From: Gryganskiella cystojenkinii
Taxonomy: Eukaryota > Mortierellomycota > Mortierellomycetes > Mortierellales > Mortierellaceae
NCBI GenBank assembly: GCA_015852425.1
Contig: JAAAIG010000935.1
Coordinates: 1-14,341 of the forward strand
Reading direction: 5' to 3'
Length of the DNA stretch: 14,341 nucleotides
This document shows positions 1 to 8,661 of this stretch, one piece after another. The notes under the pieces are model-generated. The model had not been told where the DNA came from and did not search any database. It worked only from the letters and a program-made list of their open reading frames with translations. A program made the translations under genes and the position numbers. Every line of letters begins with the position of its first letter. Within the stretch, counting starts at the first letter, position 1.

Positions 1-919
1 ACAGACTGGCGCAGCTGGCCTTGTCTCGACTGGTCATGCCGGTTATGTTGAAAGCGTCGCGTATTCACCCAGTGGCCGTCAAATCGCGAGTGGCAGTGAT
101 GACAACACTGTGCGACTATGGGATGCGCCAACTGGTGCAGCTGGTCTTGTATTGACTGGTCATACCAGCTATGTTAACAGTGTGACATATTCGCCTAGCG
201 GCCATCAAATCGCGAGTGGCAGTAACGACAGGACTGTGCGACTATGGGATGCACAAACCGGTGCGGCTGGTCTTGTCTTGACTGGCCATACCAAATGGGT
301 CAACAGCGTGGCCTATTCACCCAGCGGCCATCAGATCGCGAGTGGTGGTGAAGATACTACTGTGCGGTTGTGGGATGCACAAACTGGTGCTGCTGGCCGT
401 GTCATGACTGGCCATACCGGTTTTGTTTACAGCGTAGCATATTCACCCAGTGGCCATCAGATCGCGAGTGGCAGTAACGACAGGACTGTGCGACTATGGG
501 ATGCACAAACCGGTGCAGCAGGTCTTGTCTTGACTGGCCACACCAAATGGGTGAACAGTGTGGCATATTCAACCAGTGGTCATACGATCGCGAGTGGCAG
601 TGATGACAGGACTGTGCGGGTGTGGGACGCGGATTCAGGTCGATGTTTGGCGGTCGTCAGCAACCTCCCTAGCGCCGTCGGTAGCGTTTCATGGAAATCG
701 ACCGATAATGGCAGTTATTTTTTAACTGGATGTGATAGTGGCTCAGTCTCCATGTGGGAAGTTGCTGAAGACATGGACGACATTCAGGTGCGCCTACATT
801 GGAGCTCGGTGCAGAGCGGTCTTGTTCTGTCACGCACATCTATTGAAGGCGTACATGGCCTGAGTGAGTCCAATGTTCGATTATTACAGCAGCGTGGCGC
901 AGTGGGGTCGACCAGATAA
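1..919 (+). CDS. WD40-repeat protein, C-terminal part (likely NACHT/STAND-type receptor)
   Basis: The reading frame is open from base 2, with no start in the window, so this is the 3' end of a larger gene; the stop is TAA at 917-919. Five near-identical 42-residue WD40 blades lie at 2-631, each with a TGH...V.SV.YSPSG..IASGS.D.TVRLWDA pattern. A sixth, degenerate blade follows and ends in MWEV, then a tail of about 50 residues containing SIEGVHGLSESN. WD40 propellers are recognition or scaffold domains. In fungi, highly similar tandem blades typically sit at the C-terminus of NACHT or NB-ARC STAND receptors, and I recall a similar IEGV.GLS...LL.QRGAVG tail from Mortierella-type proteins, but the nucleotide-binding domain is not visible here. 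A free WD40 protein is the alternative. The methionine at 110 is internal, not the start. Confidence 0.9.
   Translation, partial: QTGAAGLVSTGHAGYVESVAYSPSGRQIASGSDDNTVRLWDAPTGAAGLVLTGHTSYVNSVTYSPSGHQIASGSNDRTVRLWDAQTGAAGLVLTGHTKWVNSVAYSPSGHQIASGGEDTTVRLWDAQTGAAGRVMTGHTGFVYSVAYSPSGHQIASGSNDRTVRLWDAQTGAAGLVLTGHTKWVNSVAYSTSGHTIASGSDDRTVRVWDADSGRCLAVVSNLPSAVGSVSWKSTDNGSYFLTGCDSGSVSMWEVAEDMDDIQVRLHWSSVQSGLVLSRTSIEGVHGLSESNVRLLQQRGAVGSTR
2..631 (+). repeat. Five tandem 126-bp WD40 repeat units
   Basis: Units start at 2, 128, 254, 380 and 506, each exactly 126 bp (42 codons) without indels. Units 2-3 and 4-5 are especially alike: the stretch beginning GCGAGTGGCAGTAACGACAG occurs at 212 and again at 464, exactly 252 bp (two units) apart, and stays nearly identical for about 110 bp. 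This points to a recent two-unit duplication or conversion. Differences between blades cluster at the residues after TGH (AGY, TSY, TKW, TGF, TKW) and after ASG. Confidence 0.93.
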
Positions 920-1066
920 GATCTCACGATCAAGCCAGAAGGACCAAACAAGAAGCCATATTTGCATCAGTCTGAGCATTCAACCCTGGTCACGGATGGC
1001 CATATATTAGTCATTTGTGCTTTAAGGTCCATTTCATTTTCCAGCTTATAGAATGATAAAATATGG

Positions 1067-1072
1067 AATAAA
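1067..1072 (+). terminator. Possible poly(A) signal of the WD40 gene
   Basis: An AATAAA hexamer lies about 150 bp after the WD40 stop codon in an AT-rich stretch. The position suits a fungal 3' UTR, but hexamers are weakly conserved in fungi. Confidence 0.35.
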
Positions 1073-1170
1073 TTTGATAAAGACAAGTTCATCAAGTTCC
1101 TTTTCTTGCCATTATCGAATACCTCAATCGTTTAGGCCTACCCTAGAAAATAGAGAAAATGCGGACTTAA

Positions 1171-1452
1171 ACATTTGATCGCGGTGTCACGAAATTTTTC
1201 CAAAATAAATTGTCTCAACTCGCGCCAACGCTGAACCATCCCTTCGACAGTTTTCTTCAAGCTGTGGACCAGGTACAAGCAGGGGATCCCATTCCATTGT
1301 TCATCTGCTTACAAGACATCCACCAACGGGATATTGACTTGATTGCCAAACAACTGAAGGTCAACAAATTTTCGGAGGAGCACTGCCGCTCCACCATTTG
1401 TGCATCCTTCATTCCCATATCCATTGGGCGTGGAATCACTTGCACAGGTTGA
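1171..1452 (+). pseudogene. Possible relic of a coding exon
   Basis: The frame is open from just after a TAA at 1168-1170 to a TGA at 1450-1452, but contains no ATG at its beginning. The translated stretch (for example SFLQAVDQVQAG, FICLQDIHQRDIDLIAKQL) has ordinary protein composition and predicted helical character, unlike the low-complexity shadows around it. It could be an internal exon, a decayed fragment, or chance. No family was recognised. It lies directly downstream of the WD40 receptor, where gene debris is common. Confidence 0.22.
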
Positions 1453-1895
1453 ACATTAAAAGCTCAGATCCTGTGAGCCACCTTTATGAATCAAACCACG
1501 TCGGCAGACACATAGCCCTCTCCCTCTCCACCATCTACACCCACATCACTCTCACTGAGTGTGCCTTTCTCCGCGGAATTGCTAATGTTTTGTTTGTTTT
1601 TCTTTTTGTCTTTTGTTATCTTTTTTTTTTTTTGGATCGGTGGCGAGAGCCTTTTCATTACCAAGAAAAGAAGAGTCATTGGGGTTGTTGAGGCTGTGTA
1701 CCCTGTGTACCGGGAATAACCAAAGAAGGAGCGTTGCGATGGGTACCACGGCCACAGTACATATACAGTAGACCGTATTTGTCCCCTTAAGAATTGTGCC
1801 TGATGGTGGCAACAAGGGATCTGATCAATCCGATGTCCTCATGTAATCGGCATCCATCTCCCTCGTTCTGCCATTCCTCGTCTCGCTAATTCAGA

Positions 1896-4800
1896 ATGTC
1901 GAACAACAACAGTCATGACCCTCGGTTCAATCAGAACCAGAACTGGCCATTCCAACAGAACGAACCATTCCGAGGCCATGCCGTTCCTGGAAAGCCCACG
2001 CCTTTTGAAGCACCTAGTATGAGCAGTAGCAACACGAGCCCCCATGGTCAAGATACCATGCCTCCTCTCAGGTTCCCAGGAGGGCAACCCCCACAATTTC
2101 AGTTCCAAGACTTCAACAAGAGTCCCCATGGTCAAGATACCATGCCTCCTCTCAGGTTCCCAGATGGGCAACCCCCGCAATTTCAGTTCCAAGACTTCAA
2201 CAAGAGTCCCCATGGTCAAGATACCATGCCTCCTCTCAGGTTCCCAGGAGAGCGACCTCCGCAATTTCAGTCCCATGACTTCAACACTCTACCAATGCCT
2301 GGTGCGCCACCACGCCTGCCCCAACCTCACCAGTTCCAAAACATGCAAAAGCAGCAGCAGCACAATGTGTATCCAATTCATACCGCTGTTGGAATGAATA
2401 CCAGCTCCGACTGTACTAGTCCAGCCACCACGGCCCCTCTCCTTAGCCCGACGATGCTTCCTCCAAATCGTAAGCTTCCACCCATCCCAGGTCAGGGGGA
2501 TGCAACCAATACAAGACCAGATAATACGAGCGGTATGATTGAAGAAGGAACCAAAATCGATCAACCACCACGCTCCGGGTTCCAAGAAGTTCAACAAACG
2601 GTCGACAAGCTGAATGATAATAACAAGGAAACATCCATTTACCAAAAGTCTTTCAAGAAGGGCATGGATGTCGTCATCGCAGCCTCATCTGCCGCGGAAA
2701 CTAGCGTGACCCTGGTAGATAAGGGAGTGGCGGTTACTACAAAGTTGATGGAAAGTAATGTGGTCAAGGAACTTGTCAGCAACGTTGGAAAGAACCCTGC
2801 CGTGAATCAGCTTATCCAATTAGCGGATAAGCTGGTAGATATTGGCAAGGCAGTGCCGTTTATTGCGCCGGCATTCATCATTCTGAAGGTAAGTCACATA
2901 TCGTACCTGCTAACGCTTTGCTTTTGACAGCCTTAAGTCGTTCTTGAGGCTGTCTCGTCAACTCACATATGATTTTCACGCACTTTTTCCTTTAGATCAT
3001 CATCGATATCGAGCAAAAAGCTAGGGACGCGGACGCCAAGTGCGAGGACCTGCTGGAGCGTATCAATTTTATGGTCAGCAACATTATGGTCTTGGAGAAG
3101 GTTAAAGTCATTGATCCACTCAAGGTCGTGATCGAAAAGATGAACGACACCTTGAAGATGGCCGCTTCGCTGATTCGGACTTATCGTAAGCAAGGCGCCA
3201 TTGCTAGACGCCTCAACATGTCTAACAGCCAAAACTTTGTCCATATGGCTGATAAGATTATGGGCTGCTCGCAGGACCTGATGCTCAGTTTGCAGATCCA
3301 GCAGACAGGCGACCTCTCTGTGCTTTCCCGTGCTATACCTGTGGACGATCAAGATGAGGAAGCAAGAACATTTGTCTCCACCCACGGTGGTCAGTCTGTT
3401 ATCAATGTAAGAGAAGGTCACTTTGCGTTTTCCCACTTATAGAATTATATTCTTTGCATATGCTAACAGGCCCCCTCCCCCCCCTTTTTTTTTTTTCTTA
3501 CCTCGTATAGAGCAGCCCGGAACTGGTAGAGGAGTTTGCGAAAAAAATGCAGCTGACAATGAACGACCAAGTCATGGGTCAGATGCAGTCGAGCATGGAG
3601 GATATCCTGGGAGAGAACCAGTCTCGGATCGAGACTTTGCTCAACGAGAACTCTACCACCATCGTCGCAGATACCATCAAGGCTTTGGCTGCAGAGGTCC
3701 GCGAACAGGAGGCAGAACGGAAGCTGACTTGCCTTCAATGCGACAAAGAGTACCGCCAGACGGCTAATGGAGCAGAGGCTTGTTCGTTCCACAAGGGCCT
3801 AGATGTCGATGGCACGTTCACTTGCTGCGGCAAAAAATCGCCTTGTGCCTTCTCCAACCACCGATCAGTCCATCACTGCGAATACCCCTATACCAATTTT
3901 TTCGAGTATGCATACGGCATTACTTCTCGCACTTCCACGGTCAAGGAGTGGGCCGTGGCCTATGAGTCACATGTGCTGACTTACGAATTCGATTTCCAGC
4001 GAGCGCAAGTCGGTAGGCTGATCCGGTGGCGGCCAGGTCAGGAGGAGATCACTACGCCAATGATGGTAATCATTGTTGGCTGCATCACGTTTGATACCCC
4101 CTATTATTTCCAAGTGTTTGACGCCGAGAGCCTCAGCTCAGCCGATGCCAGTGTCCGCCAGACGGGCAACACTCTAATCTTTAGAACAGCCAAGGACGAC
4201 AATGAGTATTCCATGGCGGAGTGGACTCTAGACGACGTTGGTAGCATTAACGGCGTGAGACTTTCCGCCAAGGTGGCTACAAGCGATGCTGCGACGGTCA
4301 AGGCCGTGCCTATCGACATCAAGATGGTATCGTTGTCAGGGGAGGTCCAAATGCTGTCAGACGGAAAGTTCCGAATCTACAAGCCTGCTGAACCTTATAC
4401 ATTCCCCGAAACACGCTATGTCGGTCACGTCGCGAGGACCACACCCCTGCGAGAACAGCGCGAGTTCAAGGCGAGAACCAAGTTGCCGCTGATTGTAATC
4501 CCCCAGAGCAAGATGCAGGCTAACTTAGGCGACGTGAGAGGACTACGCACCGACGCTGACAAGTTCCAAGGCGAACTCCGCATCTTCAATAAGGCCACAC
4601 CTTCCAGCCAAAACTTTGTGACGCTGGTGTCATGTAAGGCGCAGTACAGACTCGTGGGCGACAAGGACTACAAGAACGTCGAGTTTCTGGGTTTAGGTAA
4701 CACAAAGTTCCCTGTCTCAGTTGCGCCTACTCAATTTCTGGATATTCCCTTTGAGGTGATTATCCGTCGCAATGCTGCCCAGGCGGCTCTGGAGGAGGAC

Positions 4801-5643
4801 TGCAGAGAGTGGGCTATGATTGCGCTCCATCATCCCGTCCGCATCCGTCTCACGTTCAAGGATATTGAAGACGAAGAATGCATCTTTGTCCAAGAATATG
4901 TTCACGAGCCATGGGGTCGCATAGAAACCAAGGAGTCGAATGATATCTCATTTCTTCACATCGATAATGCTCTAAATGCATGCAGGAGCGTCGCGCGCGT
5001 CAAAGCGGGAGAGTCTGACACCTTTGTCAATGTGGCCGGAACCAGGCTCTCAGTCAAGGACCTGAACAGGATTGTATACAAGGCTGAACAAAGTGGCGTG
5101 ACAGAGGTAGATCTTGGCCATGGTGACGACGTTGGTCACTTCAAGTTGAATACCTGGGCCCTAGTCGATTTGAGCTGTCGACGAGTCTATGGGTTCAAGG
5201 TGCTGTTGGAGGAAGGGTCAAGCCGGCCTAAGAAAACGACTGCCGCATTGGGATACGCACCATGTCCGATATATGGTGAGGGAGAGCTTGAGGTGAGGCC
5301 TATTCGGTATGCGGAAGAAAAGGTGGTCTTTCCACAGCTCGAAGTTGAAGATATTTCGAATGTAGTCGTTGACGATGAAGTTGATGACGATAAAGCTGCT
5401 ATCACTGTCCAAGCAGTCGAACCCGTCATCGCCATTGCCACTGCCGCCTCTTCCTCCATCACGGCTGTTATTTCCGAGGTCTCCAAGGCGACGAACTCTT
5501 TGGACGCCGTGATGTTTTCGAGCAGCATGGCCACGCTGGAGAAGCGACTCGAGTCCCTGGACAATAATGTGGTCATAATGTCCACTAACGTGGCCAGAAT
5601 GGCCACAGCTCTTGAGAGGTTGGCGGACATTCTGAGTAATTAA
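1896..5643 (+). CDS. MLKL/HeLo-like four-helix protein with CHORD-like zinc cluster (three exons)
   Basis: Exons 1896-2888, 2996-3406 and 3511-5643 are all joined in phase 0 and encode about 1178 residues; the stop is TAA. The start ATG has A at -3. Residues 1-230 are disordered, rich in Q, P and N, with three 28-residue repeats (48-131). Residues about 300-460 are amphipathic helices crossing the first exon junction (GKAVPFIAPAFIILK then IIIDIEQKA..CEDLLERI), resembling the N-terminal bundle of MLKL and fungal HeLo-like membrane-permeabilising domains. Residues 542-591 form a Cys/His cluster. About 600-1070 is beta-rich and unrecognised; an acidic stretch (about 1080-1100) and a C-terminal coiled coil follow. 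I infer a cytosolic cell-death or membrane-associated effector, possibly serving the upstream WD40 receptor. No kinase or nucleotide-binding motif is seen. The gene structure is well supported; the family call is moderate. Confidence 0.8.
2037..2288 (+). repeat. Three tandem 84-bp units (28-residue P/Q/F-rich repeats)
   Basis: In-frame copies occupy 2037-2120, 2121-2204 and 2205-2288, residues 48-131 of the MLKL-like protein. Each begins SPHGQDTMPPLRFP and ends with a Q/F-rich stretch (PPQFQFQDFN in the first two, PPQFQSHDFN in the third). Copies 1 and 2 differ at only a couple of bases and copy 3 is more diverged, which indicates recent expansion by unequal exchange or slippage. Confidence 0.95.
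2889..2995 (+). other. Intron 1 of the MLKL-like gene
   Basis: Donor GTAAGT at 2889, acceptor TTTAG ending at 2995, 107 nt, phase 0. It is required to join the two coding frames, and unspliced reading stops after 13 codons. A CTAAC branch motif at 2910-2914 is 85 nt from this acceptor but only 16 nt from a second acceptor, TTTTGACAG, ending at 2930. Use of that upstream site would put a TAA right after one extra codon. Confidence 0.85.
3407..3510 (+). other. Intron 2 of the MLKL-like gene
   Basis: Donor GTAAGA at 3407, CTAAC branch motif at 3463-3467, then a C-run/T-run polypyrimidine tract and acceptor TATAG ending at 3510. It is 104 nt, phase 0. The joined frame continues as ...SVIN then SSPELVEEF. 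Confidence 0.87.
3730..3879 (+). other. CHORD-like Cys/His zinc-binding cluster (residues 542-591)
   Basis: The ligand pattern visible is C542-x2-C545, C559-x2-H562-x-G, a CC pair at 573-574, C580, H585, H589/H590 and C591. The order C..C...Y, C..H.G, CC, C, H, HHC resembles CHORD zinc domains (C...C, CxxHPG, WxCC, C...H), which act with Hsp90/SGT1 in plant and animal immunity and stress. The spacing does not match a canonical CHORD exactly, so this is a resemblance, not an assignment. Confidence 0.6.
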
Positions 5644-5849
5644 TCTGGCCATAAATCCAAGCATCTAAAAATGTTAGCATTGTTGTTGTCAAGGTCTTGG
5701 ACGTTCACGGATATGGCTCGACTCGGGAGTGTTGCCGCTATGAAATAGACTTTCGAGAACACCATCCTTAACTAGCTTATCGTAAACCTATCGTTACTTG
5801 ACTCTACCCCAAAATGTCTCCGTGTTTGTTGTCGCTGGAAAAAAAAAGA

Positions 5850-5855
5850 AATAAA
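5850..5855 (+). terminator. Possible poly(A) signal of the MLKL-like gene
   Basis: AATAAA inside an A-rich stretch, about 207 bp after the stop codon at 5643. Plausible position; weakly diagnostic on its own. Confidence 0.35.
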
Positions 5856-6008
5856 TAATGCAAGTGGCTTCTCCCTCGGTTTCATCGATTGCCTACATGG
5901 TTGTGTCCATGATACACCATCCTCTGGTATTCATATTTAACGAGTTTTTAGCCTGGGCTTGACCACGGGCTCACTTTGGTAAAAAAAATGAGATAAAGCA
6001 AACTCAGT

Positions 6009-6040
6009 ACCCCCCGTAAGAATTAATGTTCACGGGGGGT
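6009..6040. repeat. GC-rich inverted repeat (hairpin)
   Basis: ACCCCCCGT at 6009-6017 and its exact reverse complement ACGGGGGGT at 6032-6040 enclose a 14-nt loop. It could be a palindromic protein-binding site upstream of the TATA box at 6214, or a cruciform or RNA hairpin. Confidence 0.7.
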
Positions 6041-6052
6041 GGAATTTTTTGG

Positions 6053-6220
6053 AGCGGACATTATCACTCCCGTGAAATAAAGTCTCAGCGGACGTTTTCA
6101 GTGCCCCCCTCCCGTGAGATATGCTGTCTTTTGCATTTTCACTCCCAGTGAGAGTTGCTTTTGCGAGCATTTCTCAGAGGGGTCGGTGAGTTTACCACGA
6201 CTTTTTCCACCTTTATAAAT
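6053..6220 (+). promoter_or_regulatory. Promoter-like region with repeated GTGA elements and TATA box
   Basis: Two imperfect units start AGCGGAC (6053 and 6089), and each is followed by CTCCCGTGARATA; a third, looser copy (ACTCCCAGTGAGAG) follows near 6141. TATAAAT lies at 6214-6220. Spaced repeats followed by a TATA box look like an upstream activating region. The downstream transcript, if any, has only tiny ORFs. Confidence 0.4.
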
Positions 6221-6410
6221 GCAAACGGGGCGTGTGTATGAATATCGCAGTCTCCATGATGATCTACGCCGTGTATATACCAGGCTCTCCCTCCGTCCTT
6301 TTAGTCCCCAACTGTCCTTTCTGTCCTTTCTGTCCTCGCGGTCACCTTTCTATTGAATCCTCCCTCGCTCTGACTTCCGTTTTGGCTGCACACCTTCTTC
6401 TCTCTGAACA

Positions 6411-6527
6411 ATGGGGATGAAAGGCACAGTCCTTCTTGCTTATTGCTCTCCTAGCGATCCTCAAATACTACGCCTTTTGACACGTCTCCATTACATCTTT
6501 TTTTATTTATTGTTATGTTTCGTATAG
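6411..6527 (+). CDS. Very short ORF behind an orphan promoter-like region (doubtful)
   Basis: The ATG at 6411 follows a pyrimidine-rich leader about 190 bp after a TATA box and encodes 38 residues beginning MGMKGTVLLAYC, ending at TAG 6525-6527. In the frame one base back, the same bases read as a hydrophobic run (FLLIALLAIL), reminiscent of a signal-peptide core put out of frame. This may be a decayed secreted-peptide gene, a non-coding transcript or chance. Confidence 0.18.
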   Translation: MGMKGTVLLAYCSPSDPQILRLLTRLHYIFFYLLLCFV

Positions 6528-7431
6528 GATTACTTGGCTAGCCCGTGGGATGAACCTTGACGGTGTGTGGGAGGGCTTGCAATGGACGACAATAAATGGT
6601 TCTGTTAGGTCTGCAGATACTTTAAAAAATACTCTCTGAATTGTATGCTCGTCGTACAGGAACATTTTTGCGCAACGCTGGCACGCCACTATAACATCAT
6701 GTCTGCCACCGCCGCAGGATTTCGGTAGGGCTGTCTGTTCTCGGGGCTGAGGGGAGGGCTCAGGTGGTGCATTAAAAAAAAATTCCAGGCAGAATCTCGT
6801 CCAGCTCATCGAGCCAATGGTATCAGAGTATTCAGCATTCTTTTTCAGTGATCTCGTCTGCGTAGCAAGTGGAGTTGATGGCTGCATTGAATGATTGGTT
6901 GCCGGCTCGGGCATACGCTGGCTAGGTGGAGCAATGGGGATCGACTTCCTTTACTACCCAACTTGAATAAGAGTGATACGTGTTTTTTTTCATTTCTTCA
7001 AGAACTCTGACGATGTGCCCAAATGTATCTTTTGCGTTCTGCTTCCGCTGCTTTGCATTGGGAGAATTGGTATTTGGTGTTCGACATGAGGGGAATTTTA
7101 GTACTGATGATGAAGATGCGGATCGGGCTAAAGTGTACTCCGTAATATGCTATTCCTGCCCCTCTGCGTTAGTTGATTGGTATTGCTTTCCGATCACCTC
7201 TAACTACTATTCCGGGGTGATAAAGAAACGGGGAAAAGGGTAAAGTAAGTGTGTTGCTCTAGCATGGGTATCCCGCGGTGTGTTCGCTTTGCCCAATTGG
7301 CCCGGATGTGACGAGACAAAATCAGAGTCCTTCATTTGTAGCGTTGAATAGAGAAGGCAGGACACAAACTCACTCTTTGGGGAACACTTCCTTTTAATAT
7401 CGGATATCTTCGTGGTTATCGCCCACAATTT

Positions 7432-8136
7432 TTATAACAGCTCTGTTAACGAGATGTTTTGATACTCTGCGGCGCTCATTTCTTTCGCCTGGATTAGTCC
7501 ATTCGAAACACCAGCCAGGTTATAACCTAGCGTGCTGCGGGTCTCGGCCTTCAACGCCTCCATTCGACTTCGTTTAACTTTGCCGTCCGTTGCCCAAAGC
7601 CAAGGCGAAAACTCTTTGGCGTAGGAGTACGTGTAGAAAAGAGAATAGGTACTCTCGGTTGGGTCGAATACAATCACCACTGCCAACATATAAAAAACGA
7701 TATCCGAGTGGGTGGTGCGTTCATGACTTTCGGCAGTGTATTGCTTGGCCTTCTCAGTCATCTGTGCTCTCAAGTTGCTGCAGGATGTTCTGATATTCTC
7801 CAATGCGTCATTTGAAATGTCGAAAGCAAGAGCCATCTTCTCCTGCGTTAATGTACTCTGCTTGTTGTTCATGAATATTTTCGCGCAGTCGATCAGTTTC
7901 TTACTGACGGATTTCATGCCTCTGACTTTGTCTGTTTCTTCCTTGATGGCCATAATGTACACCATGAGCTCATATTGGGTACAATTCTCTATGCCGGATG
8001 TTCCAACTTGACGATCCATCGTTGAGAGCCAATCTCTGTGCAAAAGCTTTTTGGCCGCCTGCAATATCTCCTTGGGAGGTACACCAACGAAGTGCAGTAC
8101 TTTGTTCACCCCAGCTAAGGCAGCGCCTAATGTCAT
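7432..8136 (-). CDS. Uncharacterised protein, left member of divergent paralog pair (234 aa)
   Basis: A single uninterrupted exon, ATG at 8136 to TAA ending at 7432. It is about 45% identical by hand alignment (roughly 100 of 225 positions) to the protein at 9209-9892, which is good evidence that both are real. Shared blocks are VNKV....GVPP..IL near the N-terminus, DR.VGT.G, MAIK.ETD, KMALAF..S.DAL..I.TSC, QMTEK and, near the C-terminus, SPW.WA..G then EALKA.TR and SNG.I..KE.SA.EY. It is mostly helical by appearance, with a hydrophobic strand or helix (VFYMLAVVIVF) in the middle. No signal peptide, no catalytic motif recognised, family unknown. It is transcribed away from the palindromic promoter region; the TATA box lies about 200 bp upstream of the ATG. 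Extra residues occur at both ends relative to its partner. Confidence 0.82.
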   Translation of the reverse strand: MTLGAALAGVNKVLHFVGVPPKEILQAAKKLLHRDWLSTMDRQVGTSGIENCTQYELMVYIMAIKEETDKVRGMKSVSKKLIDCAKIFMNNKQSTLTQEKMALAFDISNDALENIRTSCSNLRAQMTEKAKQYTAESHERTTHSDIVFYMLAVVIVFDPTESTYSLFYTYSYAKEFSPWLWATDGKVKRSRMEALKAETRSTLGYNLAGVSNGLIQAKEMSAAEYQNISLTELL

Positions 8137-8330
8137 CTTCGATTAGACCTTTGAAGTGGAATAGGTTGGATTTTTTGGTGTCGTGTTGGCTGTGACTTGT
8201 GATTTGCAATCGACAGTTGATGTGAGTGAAAAGTTTGAGGAAGGAAAATTTGGCGTGTGGGCCAGATTTGAGTGTAGGAGGAAAAAAATGATTGTGCGAA
8301 GGAACGAACAAACGGACGATTTGGATGGAC

Positions 8331-8342
8331 GGCATTTATACC
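8331..8342 (-). promoter_or_regulatory. TATA box of the left paralog
   Basis: Read on the minus strand this is GGTATAAATGCC, the mirror image of 8997-9008. It lies about 200 bp upstream of the ATG at 8136, leaving a pyrimidine- and A-rich leader. Confidence 0.7.
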
Positions 8343-8661
8343 GAGAGCCACAAAAGAAACGGGAGGCAGTTATTTGATATTCCCGCCCATGGTTGCACGA
8401 AGGACGGGCGAAGCAAGTGTTTCACTCCGGCCCCTGGTGTGGTTTTTTAATTGATGCACGCTGTGTGGGAGTTGGATTTTTAAGCATTCAGCTCAAACAC
8501 TCTCCGTTCCCCAGTTATCCCTGGAAGATTTGAAAAAGGACAGGGCTCATCTTGCCTTATCATACCCTTGATTTTCTTTTCAGTCCCTTGAAATTTTCTA
8601 TGTGCCAGATACTCAATTGGATAGTCACCACTTTCGACCCTTTTGACCTTTCCAAAGAAAA

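Larger units (their letters stand above)
920..1895. other. Intergenic spacer between the WD40 gene and the MLKL-like gene
   Basis: This holds the 3' UTR of the WD40 gene, a possible coding relic (1171-1452), a T-rich tract around 1590-1635 with a run of about 14 T, and the leader of the next gene. The last roughly 60 bases before the ATG at 1896 are pyrimidine-rich, as in fungal 5' UTRs. No RNA gene, clear TATA box or further coding frame was recognised. Confidence 0.6.
5644..7431. other. Long intergenic region without a convincing gene
   Basis: From left to right it contains the 3' UTR of the MLKL-like gene, a GC hairpin at 6009-6040, repeated CTCCCGTGA-type elements (6066-6155), a TATA box at 6214-6220, a short CT-rich repeat at 6312-6338, and a pyrimidine-rich leader ending at an ATG at 6411 that opens only 38 codons. 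A 133-codon minus-strand ORF (6513-6914) has no recognisable domain and a composition that could be chance. The rest (about 6930-7431) shows nothing assignable and is downstream of the minus-strand gene ending at 7432. Confidence 0.6.

Noticed and set aside
1839..2276. Repetitive minus-strand 145-codon ORF
   Set aside because: It is the antisense shadow of the three 84-bp repeats in exon 1 of the MLKL-like gene.
6238..6420. Plus-strand 60-codon ORF with CPFCPFCP motif
   Set aside because: Its ATG is only about 20 bp from the TATA box, so it would precede the transcript start, and the motif comes from the CTGTCCTTT repeat.
6513..6914. 133-codon minus-strand ORF with an ATG and a CxxC
   Set aside because: A single CxxC, an Ala/Pro/Phe run caused by an A-tract, and no recognisable block or promoter; too weak to list as a gene.
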